In this document: one piece after another, positions 31,433 through 40,940 of the stretch | How positions within the stretch are numbered: the stretch's first letter is position 1 | How the letters are laid out: the number at the start of each line of letters is the position of its first letter | Assembly: GCA_934155625.1 (NCBI GenBank) | Contig: CAKPHD010000008.1 | Coordinates: 1-45,450 of the forward strand | DNA: 45,450 nucleotides | From: an uncultured Clostridia bacterium | GTDB lineage: Bacteria; Bacillota; Clostridia; TANB77; CAG-508 | Reading direction: 5' to 3' | Position numbers and translations under genes: made by a program | The notes under the pieces: model-generated | Database searches by the model: none | Told to the model about the DNA's origin: nothing | What the model saw: the letters and a program-made list of their open reading frames with translations, nothing else

Positions 31433-33141
31433 TACATTTTATCTGGCATTTCAATTCCAAGTAACTCTGCACCCATTTTCAATATTCTTCCAACAGAATA
31501 AGTTAAATATACACGAGCATCTTGAAGCTCCTTATCATCATTAATAATTTTATTTTCATTATAGAAATTACTATAAGCTTTAGCAACATCAATTAAATAT
31601 CTTGATAAAATTGATGGTTCATTCTTATCTGTAACTTGTACCAAAACATCTTCAAATCCATAAATTAATTTTGCCAATCTAATTGAATATTCATCTTGTA
31701 ACAACTCTGTATTAACTGATGAAATTTCAGGAACTCCTCCAGCCTTTTCAATAACGCTTTTTGTACGTACATAAGTATATTGAATATATGGTCCAGTCTC
31801 TCCTTGGAAATTTAAAATTGTATCCCAATCAAATATTTCATCTTTAACTCTGCTATTTGCTAAATCATTAAATATTACTGCACCTACTCCAACTTTTTTA
31901 GCAACTTCATCTTTGTTTTCTAAATCTGGATTTTTTTCTTCAATTATAGCTTTTGCTCTTGAAATAGATTCATTTAATAATTCACTTAATTTTACACTTG
32001 TTCCCTCTCTTGTTGACATTTTTCCTGTTGGTAATAACACCATTCCAAAAGCAACATGTTCTAACCCATTAGTATATTTTTCATCTAAGCCAAGTAACTT
32101 AGCAACTTCAAATACTTGTTTAAAATGTAGCACTTGTTCATATGAAGTTACATATAATGCTTTATCAAAATCATATGTACGAGCCCTATACATGATTGCA
32201 GCTAAATCTCTTGTTGCATATGTTGAAGAACCATTGCTTTTTTCTATAATGCAAGGTGTATTTATTCCTTTATCTTCTAAGTCTACAATTCTTGCACCTT
32301 CTGATTCTATTAACTTTCCACTCTTTTCTAAAATATCTATAATTTCAGCCATCTTGTCTGAATAAAATGCCTCTCCATTCCAAGAATCAAATTGGCTACC
32401 TAATAAATCATATACTTTTTGAAATTCTTTTAAACTTAACTCTCTAAATTTTTGCCAGATTTCAACACAGTATTTGTCTCCATCTTCAAGCTTTTTGAAA
32501 TTATTTCTACAATTTTCTAAAACTTGTTCATCTTCTTTGCAAGCTTGATTTATTCTTATATAAATTTTAGTTAATTCATCTATTGGATTTTCTTCAATAT
32601 TGTATTCGTTTCCCCATAATTTATATCCTTCAATCAATTTTCCAAATTGTGTTCCATAATCTCCTAAATGATTTATTCCAGTTACATTATATCCTAAATA
32701 TTTGTAGATTTTATATAAAGCTGCACCAATTACTGTTGAACGTAAATGTCCAATATGGAAAGGTTTAGCTATGTTTGGTGCAGAATAATCTATTACTATA
32801 TTTTTTCCACTTCCAACTACTGATTTTCCATATTCATCACTTTTAGCCATTTCATTTAATACTTCTTTAACTAATATTTCTTTACTGATAAAAAAGTTTA
32901 AATATCCACCTGCAACTTCAATTTTTGTTATTTGTTTTTCATCAACTTGGATATTTTCTTTTATATCATTAGCAATCATTGGTGGAGCTTTATGTAATTC
33001 TTTAGCTAATCTAAAACATGGAAATGCATAATCTCCATTTTCTGTTCCTTTTGGTTTTTCTATTGATTTTTTTATTTCTGCTTCATCAATGTTTACTACT
33101 TTTGCTATTGCTTTTGCTATTATGCTTTTAAAATCTATCAT
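31432..33141 (-). CDS. argS: Arginyl-tRNA synthetase
   Basis: The 569-aa class I synthetase charges tRNA-Arg. It has the N-terminal additional domain (about 1-115, DYAFPCFRLAKELHKAPPMI), then the HIGH motif in AKPFHIGHLRSTVIG, tRNA-sensing INHLGDYGTQFGKL, SSTYATRDLAAIMYRARTY, and KMSTREG in the KMSKS position. The DALR anticodon-binding domain ends the protein. The length is normal. It lies 14 bp downstream of cysS, an operon of two synthetase genes. I see no T-box leader. Confidence 0.97.
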   Translation of the reverse strand: MIDFKSIIAKAIAKVVNIDEAEIKKSIEKPKGTENGDYAFPCFRLAKELHKAPPMIANDIKENIQVDEKQITKIEVAGGYLNFFISKEILVKEVLNEMAKSDEYGKSVVGSGKNIVIDYSAPNIAKPFHIGHLRSTVIGAALYKIYKYLGYNVTGINHLGDYGTQFGKLIEGYKLWGNEYNIEENPIDELTKIYIRINQACKEDEQVLENCRNNFKKLEDGDKYCVEIWQKFRELSLKEFQKVYDLLGSQFDSWNGEAFYSDKMAEIIDILEKSGKLIESEGARIVDLEDKGINTPCIIEKSNGSSTYATRDLAAIMYRARTYDFDKALYVTSYEQVLHFKQVFEVAKLLGLDEKYTNGLEHVAFGMVLLPTGKMSTREGTSVKLSELLNESISRAKAIIEEKNPDLENKDEVAKKVGVGAVIFNDLANSRVKDEIFDWDTILNFQGETGPYIQYTYVRTKSVIEKAGGVPEISSVNTELLQDEYSIRLAKLIYGFEDVLVQVTDKNEPSILSRYLIDVAKAYSNFYNENKIINDDKELQDARVYLTYSVGRILKMGAELLGIEMPDKM

Positions 33142-33155
33142 TATTCCATCTCCTT

Positions 33156-34535
33156 TTACAATTTTGAAACTTCAACACCATCTTTAGTATCTTTAACACT
33201 ATATCCTTTTTCAGTAATTAAATCTCTTAATCTATCAGACTCAGCCCAATTTTTATCTTGTCTTGCAATTTTACGTTGCTCAACTAAATCTAAAATTTCT
33301 TGTGGTATTTCCTCTTCTTTTTTCTCTGTAATTTTTAATCCTAAAACAGTATCAAACTTCTCTAATAATTTAGCCATTTTAGGTGATTTATCTTGATATT
33401 TTACAGCTTCCCATACAGCACTCATTGCAAGTGGCATATTTAAGTCATCATTTATAGCTTGATGGAATTTGTTTTCAATTTCTGCTATAACATCGTCAGA
33501 AACATCAGCATTTCCTGCTAAATGTTTTTGATATCCTTCACGTAATCTGTTCAATGCAACACTTGCAGATTCAATTCCTTCCCATGTAAAGTTTAATTTT
33601 CCTTTATAATGACAAGAAAAATTAAATAATCTGTATACTAGTGGGTCATATCCTCTATTTATAATATCATCTAATAAATAAACATTACCTAAACTTTTTG
33701 ACATCTTTCCACCATTTATGAGTAAATATTCTCCATGCATCCAATAATGTGCTGGTATTTTGCCACATGCACCTTTGTTTTGTGCAATTTCATTTTCGTG
33801 ATGTGTTGGAATCAAATCAATTCCACCTGTATGTATGTCAAATTCCTCTCCTAAATATTTTGTGCTCATTGCTGAACATTCTATATGCCATCCTGGATAA
33901 CTTGGTCCCCAAGGGCTATCCCATTTCATTAAATGATTTTCTGGTGCTTTTATCCAAAGTGCAAAATCATATGGATTTTTCTTTTCTGGATCTACTTCTA
34001 CTCTTGCACCTGATTTTTGTTCATCTAACTTAATTCCTGATAATATTCCATATTCGTCTAATTTTGATACATCAAAATAAATTGCTGTTGATGTTTCATA
34101 TGCATATCCTCTTTCCATGATTTTTTGTACCATTTCTAGCATTTCTTTTATATGGTCTGTAGCTTTACATATTACTTCAGGAGTTTCTACATTCAATCTT
34201 TCTAGATCTTTAAAAAATAGTTTTGTATAATGTTCTGCTATTTCCATTGGGGTTTTGTGTTCTTCTCTTGCTGATTTTAACATTTTGTCTTCGCCTTCAT
34301 CTCCATCTGAAACAAGGTGACCAACATCTGTTATATTCATTACTTGTTTTACATCATATCCATTATATTCCAATACACGTCTTAATGTATCTTGAAATAA
34401 ATTTGTCCTCATATTTCCTATTGTTGCATCTTTGTATACTGTTGGTCCACAAGAATACATTTTTACTTTTTGAGGTTCTATTGTTTTAAATAATTCCTTC
34501 TTTTTTGTTAAAGTGTTGTAAAAATATATATCCAT
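33156..34535 (-). CDS. cysS: Cysteinyl-tRNA synthetase
   Basis: The 459-aa class I synthetase charges tRNA-Cys. Zinc ligands are C29 (YSCGPTVY) and the ECSAMS...HTGG..HHENEIAQ set, and GGKMSKSLGN is the KMSKS loop. The HIGH motif reads T38-I-G-N instead of the near-universal HIGN, an unusual loss of the first histidine. MNITDVGHLVSDGDEGEDKM is typical. The ATG at 34535 with GGAGAGA upstream was preferred to 34568, whose extension has no homology. It is followed by argS after 14 bp. Confidence 0.96.
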   Translation of the reverse strand: MDIYFYNTLTKKKELFKTIEPQKVKMYSCGPTVYKDATIGNMRTNLFQDTLRRVLEYNGYDVKQVMNITDVGHLVSDGDEGEDKMLKSAREEHKTPMEIAEHYTKLFFKDLERLNVETPEVICKATDHIKEMLEMVQKIMERGYAYETSTAIYFDVSKLDEYGILSGIKLDEQKSGARVEVDPEKKNPYDFALWIKAPENHLMKWDSPWGPSYPGWHIECSAMSTKYLGEEFDIHTGGIDLIPTHHENEIAQNKGACGKIPAHYWMHGEYLLINGGKMSKSLGNVYLLDDIINRGYDPLVYRLFNFSCHYKGKLNFTWEGIESASVALNRLREGYQKHLAGNADVSDDVIAEIENKFHQAINDDLNMPLAMSAVWEAVKYQDKSPKMAKLLEKFDTVLGLKITEKKEEEIPQEILDLVEQRKIARQDKNWAESDRLRDLITEKGYSVKDTKDGVEVSKL

Positions 34536-34561
34536 ATAATTCTCTCCTTTACTTTTATTAC

Positions 34562-34595
34562 GAAACACAGGAAATTAATTTTTTTCCTGTGTTTC
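34562..34595 (-). terminator. Terminator after the class A PBP gene
   Basis: Stem GAAACACAGGA/TCCTGTGTTTC with an A/T-rich 12-nt loop, just past the stop at 34606. The T run after it on the minus strand is poor. Confidence 0.6.
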
Positions 34596-34605
34596 ATATT
34601 ATCTT

Positions 34606-37236
34606 TTATTCATTGTTTTCTGTTGAATCTCCGCCTGTATCTGGCTTATTATCACCTGTATTATTTCCTGGGTCTCCACCTGTATCAGTACTTGGTTTAC
34701 TGTTATCTGGTTTTGTACTTCCAGAATCCGCATTACCTGAATCTCCACCGCTTGTATCTGGACTCGTAGTTGGTGATGTATTTGTGTTATTTTCTGTTGT
34801 ATTTGTATTTTCTGCAGGTTTTGTTTCTTCAGTTGGTTTTGTATGAATTGTACAATATTCTGTTGGTGAACTTCCCATAGTTGAACTTATTCCTGGTGTA
34901 GTCCATAATCCTAATCTTTCTTTTGGTACAACATAATTTGATGACCTTCTATCTTGAGATGGGCAATATTTTGTTGCTAATTTTCCTGATTCTGTACAAA
35001 TTGTATATTGACTCTTATGTGCATCACAATCTTCTGGTAAATGCCCTTCTATAAATATTTCATCATATGTATTTGAACATTTACTAGTTGCAAGCAATCC
35101 ACTTGTTCTACATACTTTTTCATGCACTATTTTTTCTGGTACTTCAAATGTTGAATTATCTAATCCTTTATGAATTTCTGACATTATTCCTGAGAACAGT
35201 AATCCTGCTGGGTTAGTTCCTGAATAATTTATTCTTTGAGGATCATCAAATCCATACCATGCGGCACAAGCATAATAATTTGTAAATCCACATAACCATC
35301 TATCTTTTGATGAGTTTGTTGTACCTGTTTTTGCAGCTACATCAATTCCATTTATAGCACAATACTTAGCTGTTCCTGCATAACCATCTGCACCATTTAC
35401 AACTGATTGCATCAAGCTTTTAATAATATATGCTGTTTCTGCTGAACATACTTTTTCAGTCTTTTGTTTTGGTTCTAGTACTACTTTTCCATCAGAATCT
35501 TCCACTTTGCTATAAAATGTTGGCTGTATATAGTTTCCATCATTTGCAACTGTAGCATATGCTGCTGCCATTTCTAATGGGCTTACACCATATGTCATTC
35601 CTCCTATTGCTAATGATAAGTTTTCATCATTATTCTTTGAGTTCTCACTTGCTTTTACTAAAGATGAAATCCCCATTTTTTCCATATACTCAATTGACTT
35701 TTGTGGTGTTAATTCTGCCATAATCTTTAAGAATGGTATATTTTGAGATGTTGTTACTGCTGTTCTTACTGTTCTTAATCCAGTAAATCCATTATAGTTT
35801 TCTGGCTCATAATCTTTTCCAAATGTAGTTTTTAAATCTGCATATATTGTTGCTGGTGTTACCAATCCTTCTTCAACAGCTGGTAATACATCTGCTAATG
35901 GTTTTATTGAAGAACCAGTTTGTCTTAAAGAATTAATTCTGTTTAATCCTCTTGAAGTTGTTTTTTCTCTTAATTGTCCTACAGCACCTACAACCTTTCC
36001 TGTTGATGGTTCAATAACTACTGCTGCCCCTTGTGCTAAAATTGCATTTCCATTTGCATCTTTTACTACTTTACCTTTTTCTTTTAACTCTAATTTATAT
36101 TTACTCTTATTAGCTTCTGCTTCCATTATACTTTGTATTGATGATACTTGTGTAGAATATATTTTTAATCCACTAGTTTGTAAATACGTTTCTGCTGCAT
36201 CTTTAGAAATTTGTTTTTCATCCATTATTTGTTGAGTTAATTGTGATATTAATGCATCTGTATGTGATGAATATACATTTCCTTTAACTCCATTTTCAAA
36301 TTTGAAACCTGCGTCTACTTCTGCAATTGCATTATCATATTCTTCCTGTGTTATATAATTGAACTTTTTCATTTGTGATAATACTGTTTTCGTTCTTTTT
36401 GAAATCTTCTCTGTAACATCATTTCCTGAATAAGGATTATATGCATTAGGCGAATGGTTTATACCAGCTAGAAACGCACATTGTGCTATGCTTAAATCTT
36501 TAGCTGATTTATTAAAATAGTATTCTGAACCAATTTCAACACCATGCTTTTCACTTCCACCATTTCCTATGTATATTAAGTTTAAATATACTTCTATTAT
36601 TTGGTCTTTTGACATAATTTTTTCTATTTGGTATGCTTTTGACCATTCTTTTAATTTTCTTACAACACCTGCTGCTCCACTAGATGCTTTTTCTTGTGTT
36701 ACATTTTTTACAACTTGTTGTGTTATTGTACTTCCTCCACCTGCTGTTGATTTTCCTCCATGTGTTACAAATGAAAGTACTGCTGCTCCTGTTCTTTTAA
36801 TATCAACTCCATGATGTTGTTCAAATCGTTCATCTTCTATTGCTATATATGCTTTTGGTAAATATGGAGACATTTCTTCTAATGAAATTATTTTTCTGCT
36901 TTCGTCACCATTTAACTCTGCTAAAACATTTCCATCAGTATCTACTATTGTTGAATTTTCTTTCATTATTAAGTCTGACATATCAATTGAAAAATCATCT
37001 TTTCCAAGTCCGAAAATCAGTCCAATTCCTACTCCAGCCCCAATAACAATTGCTATTATTAGTACTATTAATATAATTTTTAGTGCTAATGCTAGTTTAG
37101 GATGTTTATATTTTAATTTCATTTTTGTGTCTCTTTTATTTGCTCTTGCATTTTTATTGCCTCTTTTGGTGTTTTTATTTTTTCTTATTGCTATACTTTT
37201 TTCTGCACTACTATTTCTTTTTCTTTTATTCCCCAT
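34606..37236 (-). CDS. Class A penicillin-binding protein (GT51 glycosyltransferase + transpeptidase)
   Basis: The 876-aa bifunctional peptidoglycan synthase has a basic cytoplasmic tail (1-50, Lys/Arg-rich) and a TM helix (about 51-76). The GT51 domain carries E134 (IAIEDERFEQHHGVD) and GGGSTITQQVVKNV; the transpeptidase domain has S442-SIK, a SQN motif near 487 and AAKTGTT near 605. After about residue 690 comes a Cys-containing extension, and the last 80 residues are Thr/Pro/Asn/Asp/Gly-rich low complexity, probably a wall-spanning tail. This is the PBP1/PonA class. The gene downstream of it is cysS. Confidence 0.95.
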   Translation of the reverse strand: MGNKRKRNSSAEKSIAIRKNKNTKRGNKNARANKRDTKMKLKYKHPKLALALKIILIVLIIAIVIGAGVGIGLIFGLGKDDFSIDMSDLIMKENSTIVDTDGNVLAELNGDESRKIISLEEMSPYLPKAYIAIEDERFEQHHGVDIKRTGAAVLSFVTHGGKSTAGGGSTITQQVVKNVTQEKASSGAAGVVRKLKEWSKAYQIEKIMSKDQIIEVYLNLIYIGNGGSEKHGVEIGSEYYFNKSAKDLSIAQCAFLAGINHSPNAYNPYSGNDVTEKISKRTKTVLSQMKKFNYITQEEYDNAIAEVDAGFKFENGVKGNVYSSHTDALISQLTQQIMDEKQISKDAAETYLQTSGLKIYSTQVSSIQSIMEAEANKSKYKLELKEKGKVVKDANGNAILAQGAAVVIEPSTGKVVGAVGQLREKTTSRGLNRINSLRQTGSSIKPLADVLPAVEEGLVTPATIYADLKTTFGKDYEPENYNGFTGLRTVRTAVTTSQNIPFLKIMAELTPQKSIEYMEKMGISSLVKASENSKNNDENLSLAIGGMTYGVSPLEMAAAYATVANDGNYIQPTFYSKVEDSDGKVVLEPKQKTEKVCSAETAYIIKSLMQSVVNGADGYAGTAKYCAINGIDVAAKTGTTNSSKDRWLCGFTNYYACAAWYGFDDPQRINYSGTNPAGLLFSGIMSEIHKGLDNSTFEVPEKIVHEKVCRTSGLLATSKCSNTYDEIFIEGHLPEDCDAHKSQYTICTESGKLATKYCPSQDRRSSNYVVPKERLGLWTTPGISSTMGSSPTEYCTIHTKPTEETKPAENTNTTENNTNTSPTTSPDTSGGDSGNADSGSTKPDNSKPSTDTGGDPGNNTGDNKPDTGGDSTENNE

Positions 37237-37319
37237 ATTTAATACTTTCCTTTCTCAAGGCTTTCCCCTTAAATAATCTGACAATATTATAATACAATTA
37301 ATAAAAAAAGGAAAGCTTT

Positions 37320-38156
37320 TTAAGAAAATCTTTCGATTTTTCCATTTTCTCCATAAACTTCTTTTATGGAAACTTTGTTTTTCATTATTTTTCTTCTAAT
37401 ATTGCTAAATGTGTCTCTTATATATAGTACAGATTCTAATAAATCTTTATTTTTAAATTCTCTCATATTTTCTCTCCAAATAATTTCTTCTCTTCCAACT
37501 TCTATTTCATAATCATTTATGTTTATTCCAGAAAATCTTTTGGACCTTATTTTCATATCTCCTTCAACATTTATAATTATCGCATTTTCATTTATTTTAT
37601 ATTTATTAAGTACTTGCATATTAAAATCTAAATTTAATATTATTGGAGTTTTTACTAAACTCTTTTTTACATTATTTGCAACAACTATTAAAATTCCATT
37701 GTTATCATATAATTCTTTTTCAGTTCTTCTTAACTTTTCTATATGGTTCGTTACTACTGTTAGCCTTTTATATTGTTTAGCCAGTATTTTTATTGTTTCT
37801 ATAGTTAAATCTGTTATTTCATTTGTGGTTATTGCAATTTCTGTTTCTTCTTTTTTTATTGCTTTTTGATTTATTACATATTCTAAAATTTCAAATGTTA
37901 AATATTTTTCTAACCATCTACCATTAAATATTTTGATATTATTAGCATTTAATGCATTTATGAAATTTCTATTTTCTGTTAATTCTTTGCTTAATACTAC
38001 ATTTTTTATATCATTTTTTATCAAAGCCTTAATCATTTTTGATACATTTTTTTCTTTATTTAAATCTGCATAAACTCTAAAATTGTCTTGCTCAATTTTA
38101 TATTTTCGTATTGAAAATTTAGGCTTATCCATTTTCTCTAAATAATATGTTCTCAT
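37320..38156 (-). CDS. Unknown cytoplasmic 278-aa protein
   Basis: The product begins MRTYYLEKMDKPKFSIRKYK and alternates short strands and helices (KNDIKNVVLSKELTENRNFI, ETIKILAKQYKRLTVVTNHI, LIVVANNVKKSLVKTPIILN). This suggests two Rossmann-like alpha/beta lobes, with a basic C-terminal helix (YIRDTFSNIRRKIMKNKVSI). No signal peptide or membrane segment. The ATG at 38156 has AGAGGTGG 5 nt upstream and is better than a GTG at 38165. It lies directly upstream of the class A PBP gene, which hints at a link to envelope growth but is not proof. Family not recognised. Confidence 0.6.
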   Translation of the reverse strand: MRTYYLEKMDKPKFSIRKYKIEQDNFRVYADLNKEKNVSKMIKALIKNDIKNVVLSKELTENRNFINALNANNIKIFNGRWLEKYLTFEILEYVINQKAIKKEETEIAITTNEITDLTIETIKILAKQYKRLTVVTNHIEKLRRTEKELYDNNGILIVVANNVKKSLVKTPIILNLDFNMQVLNKYKINENAIIINVEGDMKIRSKRFSGININDYEIEVGREEIIWRENMREFKNKDLLESVLYIRDTFSNIRRKIMKNKVSIKEVYGENGKIERFS

Positions 38157-38215
38157 TAATTCCACCTCTATTGATGTTTATGCGCTTAATTCTAAATTTA
38201 TACTACATATGTATA

Positions 38216-39013
38216 TTATTTTAGTAGTTTTTTATTTGTTTCTGTTAGTATTTTCATTTGAGAAATAGCAATCTCATTCAATTTAATAAGTCTTTCAGAT
38301 TGTTTTACTCCTTCATTTATATATACTGAATTTATATTCTCCAAGTTAGCTAAACAAATTAACTCATTAATATTCGCATAATCTCTTATATTACCTTCCT
38401 TCTCTGCATTTTCATCTCTCCATTGTTTTGCTGTCATTCCAAATAATGCCATATTCAAAACATCTGCCTCTTCTGCATATACTATACTCGTTTCATATTT
38501 TGTAAGTTGTTTGGGAATTAAATTTTTCTTTATAGCATCCGTATGTATTTTATAATTTATTTTTGATAATTCTCTTTTAGCATCCCACCCTAATTTTTTT
38601 TGTTCCTCTGCTTTTAGTCTTTCAAATTCCTTTATCAAAAGCAATTTAAACTTCGGACTTATCCACATTCCAAATTCGAAAGCAATATCCTTATGAGCAT
38701 AAGTTCCTCCATACCTGCCTGCCTTTGCAACCAATCCTATGCTATTGGTTTTATTAACCCATTCTTTAACACTTATTTTATAACTATTTAATCCAGCCTG
38801 ACTTTTAATTATGGCGAATTCGCCATAATTAAAAGTTGGGTTATGTAATTCTTCCCAGATTCCTAAAAATTCTATTGTATTTCTATTTCTTAACCAATCA
38901 GAAATAAAAAAATCTCCATCTTTTGATTTAAGCATGTCAGTTAATGAAATATAATCTTCATTATTTGTATTATAATATGAAATTTTTGTATCTAAAACAT
39001 TTAATTCTTTCAT
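38216..39013 (-). CDS. KilA-N domain protein
   Basis: The 265-aa protein has an N-terminal KilA-N domain (about 15-130: DYISLTDMLKSKDGDFFISD, LRNRNTIEFLGIWEELHNPT, GLVAKAGRYGGTYAHKDIAF, EFGMWISPKFKLLLIKEFER). A C-terminal domain seen in many gut-bacterial relatives follows (ALFGMTAKQWRDENAEKEGN, IRDYANINELICLANLENIN). KilA-N is a DNA-binding module shared with phage and large DNA viruses, so the gene is probably of mobile origin. A perfect 36-bp palindrome lies inside the coding region (38801-38836). AAGGAGG precedes the start. Confidence 0.88.
   Translation of the reverse strand: MKELNVLDTKISYYNTNNEDYISLTDMLKSKDGDFFISDWLRNRNTIEFLGIWEELHNPTFNYGEFAIIKSQAGLNSYKISVKEWVNKTNSIGLVAKAGRYGGTYAHKDIAFEFGMWISPKFKLLLIKEFERLKAEEQKKLGWDAKRELSKINYKIHTDAIKKNLIPKQLTKYETSIVYAEEADVLNMALFGMTAKQWRDENAEKEGNIRDYANINELICLANLENINSVYINEGVKQSERLIKLNEIAISQMKILTETNKKLLK
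38801..38836. repeat. Perfect 36-bp palindrome inside the KilA-N gene
   Basis: Eighteen bases (38801-38818, centre GGCGAATTCGCC) are followed with no spacer by their exact complement. It encodes part of the loop between the first helices of the KilA-N domain (PTFNYGEFAIIKSQ). It can extrude as a cruciform or fold as a stem in either strand. Confidence 0.95.
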
Positions 39014-39096
39014 AATTCCTCCTTGTATTTGAGAACTTTTGTTTGATTATATAGTATTTTTATGTTAATGTCAATATAAATTAATAAAAAAATAGT

Positions 39097-39135
39097 GGGA
39101 AAATTATTTGGTTAAGCCAACCAAATAATTCTCCC
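39097..39135 (-). terminator. Terminator of the GH18 gene
   Basis: A 16-17 bp stem (GGGAAAATTATTTGGTT with a G-T-tolerant partner), short loop, then ACTATTTTTTTA on the minus strand. It lies 16 bp past the stop at 39152. Confidence 0.85.
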
Positions 39136-39151
39136 CTCGTACATTCTTAAT

Positions 39152-40852
39152 TTAATTCTCTGCGCTTGTATTAGCAAGTTCTGTTTTAATTATAGACCAA
39201 ATATTAGATGTCTCCATATCCTTCTTCCAGCAAGAAGCACCACCTAAATTATATTTAGTAACAAGTGAAACCTTTTCTTTTATTGAAGTTCCATCTTCAA
39301 TCCACATTTTTATAGTATTTTTTCCTGATGCATATTCAATATAATACTGTTTTAATGTATCATCCCATTGTTTTTCAACATTATTAGGAATTTTTATATT
39401 CATCATTGAAACTGTACTTCTATCTTTAATAGTTCCATCTTGAGCAATTGTCCATTGTCTTGTATATAATGGCATCCCTAAGATAATTTTATCTGTATCT
39501 ACTTCGTCATAATCAATTATTTTCTTTAAGCTTGTTTCTACCCAATTTAGCCCAGCTGTTGTTCCTGGCTTGCTACTTGAAGTACCATATTGATCATATC
39601 CCATAAATACTAAATAATCAGCTACATCACCTATTACATTTCTATCAAAACATAATGACCAATTTGGATCTCCATCTGGTGCTGTAACATCTACTGATGT
39701 TACTATTCCCATTTCTTCCATTCGTGGTGTTAGTTCAATTATAAATCTTGAATATTTATCTTTGTCTGCTTCATACATATTTTCAAAGTCTACATTGATT
39801 CCATCTATATCATATTGTGCACATTTTTCTACTATGCTTTGTATTAATTGTTGTCTTTTTGTATAACTGTTTAATATTGTTGATGATACTTTTATTCCTG
39901 CTTCTGCATTTGATAACATTGCCCACACTTTGTATCCATTTGAGTGTGCCCAATTTATATATGCTATTCCTGCATCTCCTACATTATCTTTTAGTGCTCC
40001 TGTTTCTTTTTCTAAGTAAAAGAATGATGGTGATACTACATTTACTCCTTCTATTACTTGTCCTGTTCTGTCTGGTGCTTTTACATATTGTGAATAATAA
40101 TCCCAGAACATATCTACTTTTCCATCAATTTGTTTTGTTTTTTCTTTTGCTTCTCTCGTTGTTGTTATATCTTCTAATTTGCTTGTTTTTACATATCCTA
40201 CTTTTCCTCTTTGTGTTCTTATTTTTGTCCATCCTTTTTCAGATACTTCATTATTATTTTTTACTACTATTACACTTTCGCCTTTTTCTAATTTATCTAC
40301 AGTTTTAGAAAATCCTTCTTTTTTTGATTTTACAGATATATCTGCTTTAGTTTGAGCTTTTACTTGTTCTCTATCTGTTGAATCTATTGTAATTACTTTT
40401 GTTTCTGATATATTATTTATTTCTATGTCATATACATCTTTCATTTCACTAATTGGCAGATAAGTAGTATCATTTTCTTTTATTGCATGTGCGCCTGTCT
40501 TTTTGGTTGAACCATTTAATGTTAATTTATTTGATTCAAATCCAATACTTGCAATTTTGTCATCATATGTTGTTATTACTTCGTTTGTTTCGTCTTCAAC
40601 ATATATATATTTGTCAAAGAAGTTTTTCATGTCATCCATTGATACATATATGATTCCATCTTCTATTTTTAGTTCATTTTTTAGTCTTTCTGTTACATTT
40701 GTATTGTTTATTACCAGACTTACTTTGTCGTTTGATTGCTCTTTTATAAGGTCTTCTGCCTTTATTAATATAAATACTATTACAAATAATACCGCTAATA
40801 ATATTAGCATTCTTTTTACCATTTTACCATTTTTATTATTTAGTGCTTTCAT
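39152..40852 (-). CDS. Membrane-anchored GH18 glycosidase with SH3b domain
   Basis: The 566-aa protein has a TM anchor (about 13-30), a copper-amine-oxidase-N-like domain (about 45-158: KIEDGIIYVSMDDMKNFFDK, DTTYLPISEMKDVY) and a bacterial SH3 domain (about 172-225, KGWTKIRTQRGKVGYVKTSK). A GH18 catalytic domain (about 245-560) with DIDGINVDFEN follows, where D348, D350, D355 and catalytic E357 are all present. Relatives such as YaaH/YdhD/CwlL act on spore or wall peptidoglycan. The long anchored form suggests an envelope role. AAGGAGA precedes the start. Confidence 0.92.
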   Translation of the reverse strand: MKALNNKNGKMVKRMLILLAVLFVIVFILIKAEDLIKEQSNDKVSLVINNTNVTERLKNELKIEDGIIYVSMDDMKNFFDKYIYVEDETNEVITTYDDKIASIGFESNKLTLNGSTKKTGAHAIKENDTTYLPISEMKDVYDIEINNISETKVITIDSTDREQVKAQTKADISVKSKKEGFSKTVDKLEKGESVIVVKNNNEVSEKGWTKIRTQRGKVGYVKTSKLEDITTTREAKEKTKQIDGKVDMFWDYYSQYVKAPDRTGQVIEGVNVVSPSFFYLEKETGALKDNVGDAGIAYINWAHSNGYKVWAMLSNAEAGIKVSSTILNSYTKRQQLIQSIVEKCAQYDIDGINVDFENMYEADKDKYSRFIIELTPRMEEMGIVTSVDVTAPDGDPNWSLCFDRNVIGDVADYLVFMGYDQYGTSSSKPGTTAGLNWVETSLKKIIDYDEVDTDKIILGMPLYTRQWTIAQDGTIKDRSTVSMMNIKIPNNVEKQWDDTLKQYYIEYASGKNTIKMWIEDGTSIKEKVSLVTKYNLGGASCWKKDMETSNIWSIIKTELANTSAEN

Positions 40853-40940
40853 TTGTTTTTCTCCTTATTTTTTGTTTTATTATATTATATTAGACAAAAA
40901 ATAGCAAGATTATTCTTGCTATTTTGTCAAAATTTATTAA

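Noticed and set aside
34536..34605. T-box leader before cysS-argS
   Set aside because: The gap is about 70 bp, contains only a hairpin after the PBP gene and no T-box sequence.
39817..40308. Long open frames on the plus strand opposite GH18, argS, cysS and other genes
   Set aside because: They are leucine/phenylalanine/isoleucine-rich antisense shadows of AT-rich minus-strand genes, without ribosome binding sites or recognisable domains.
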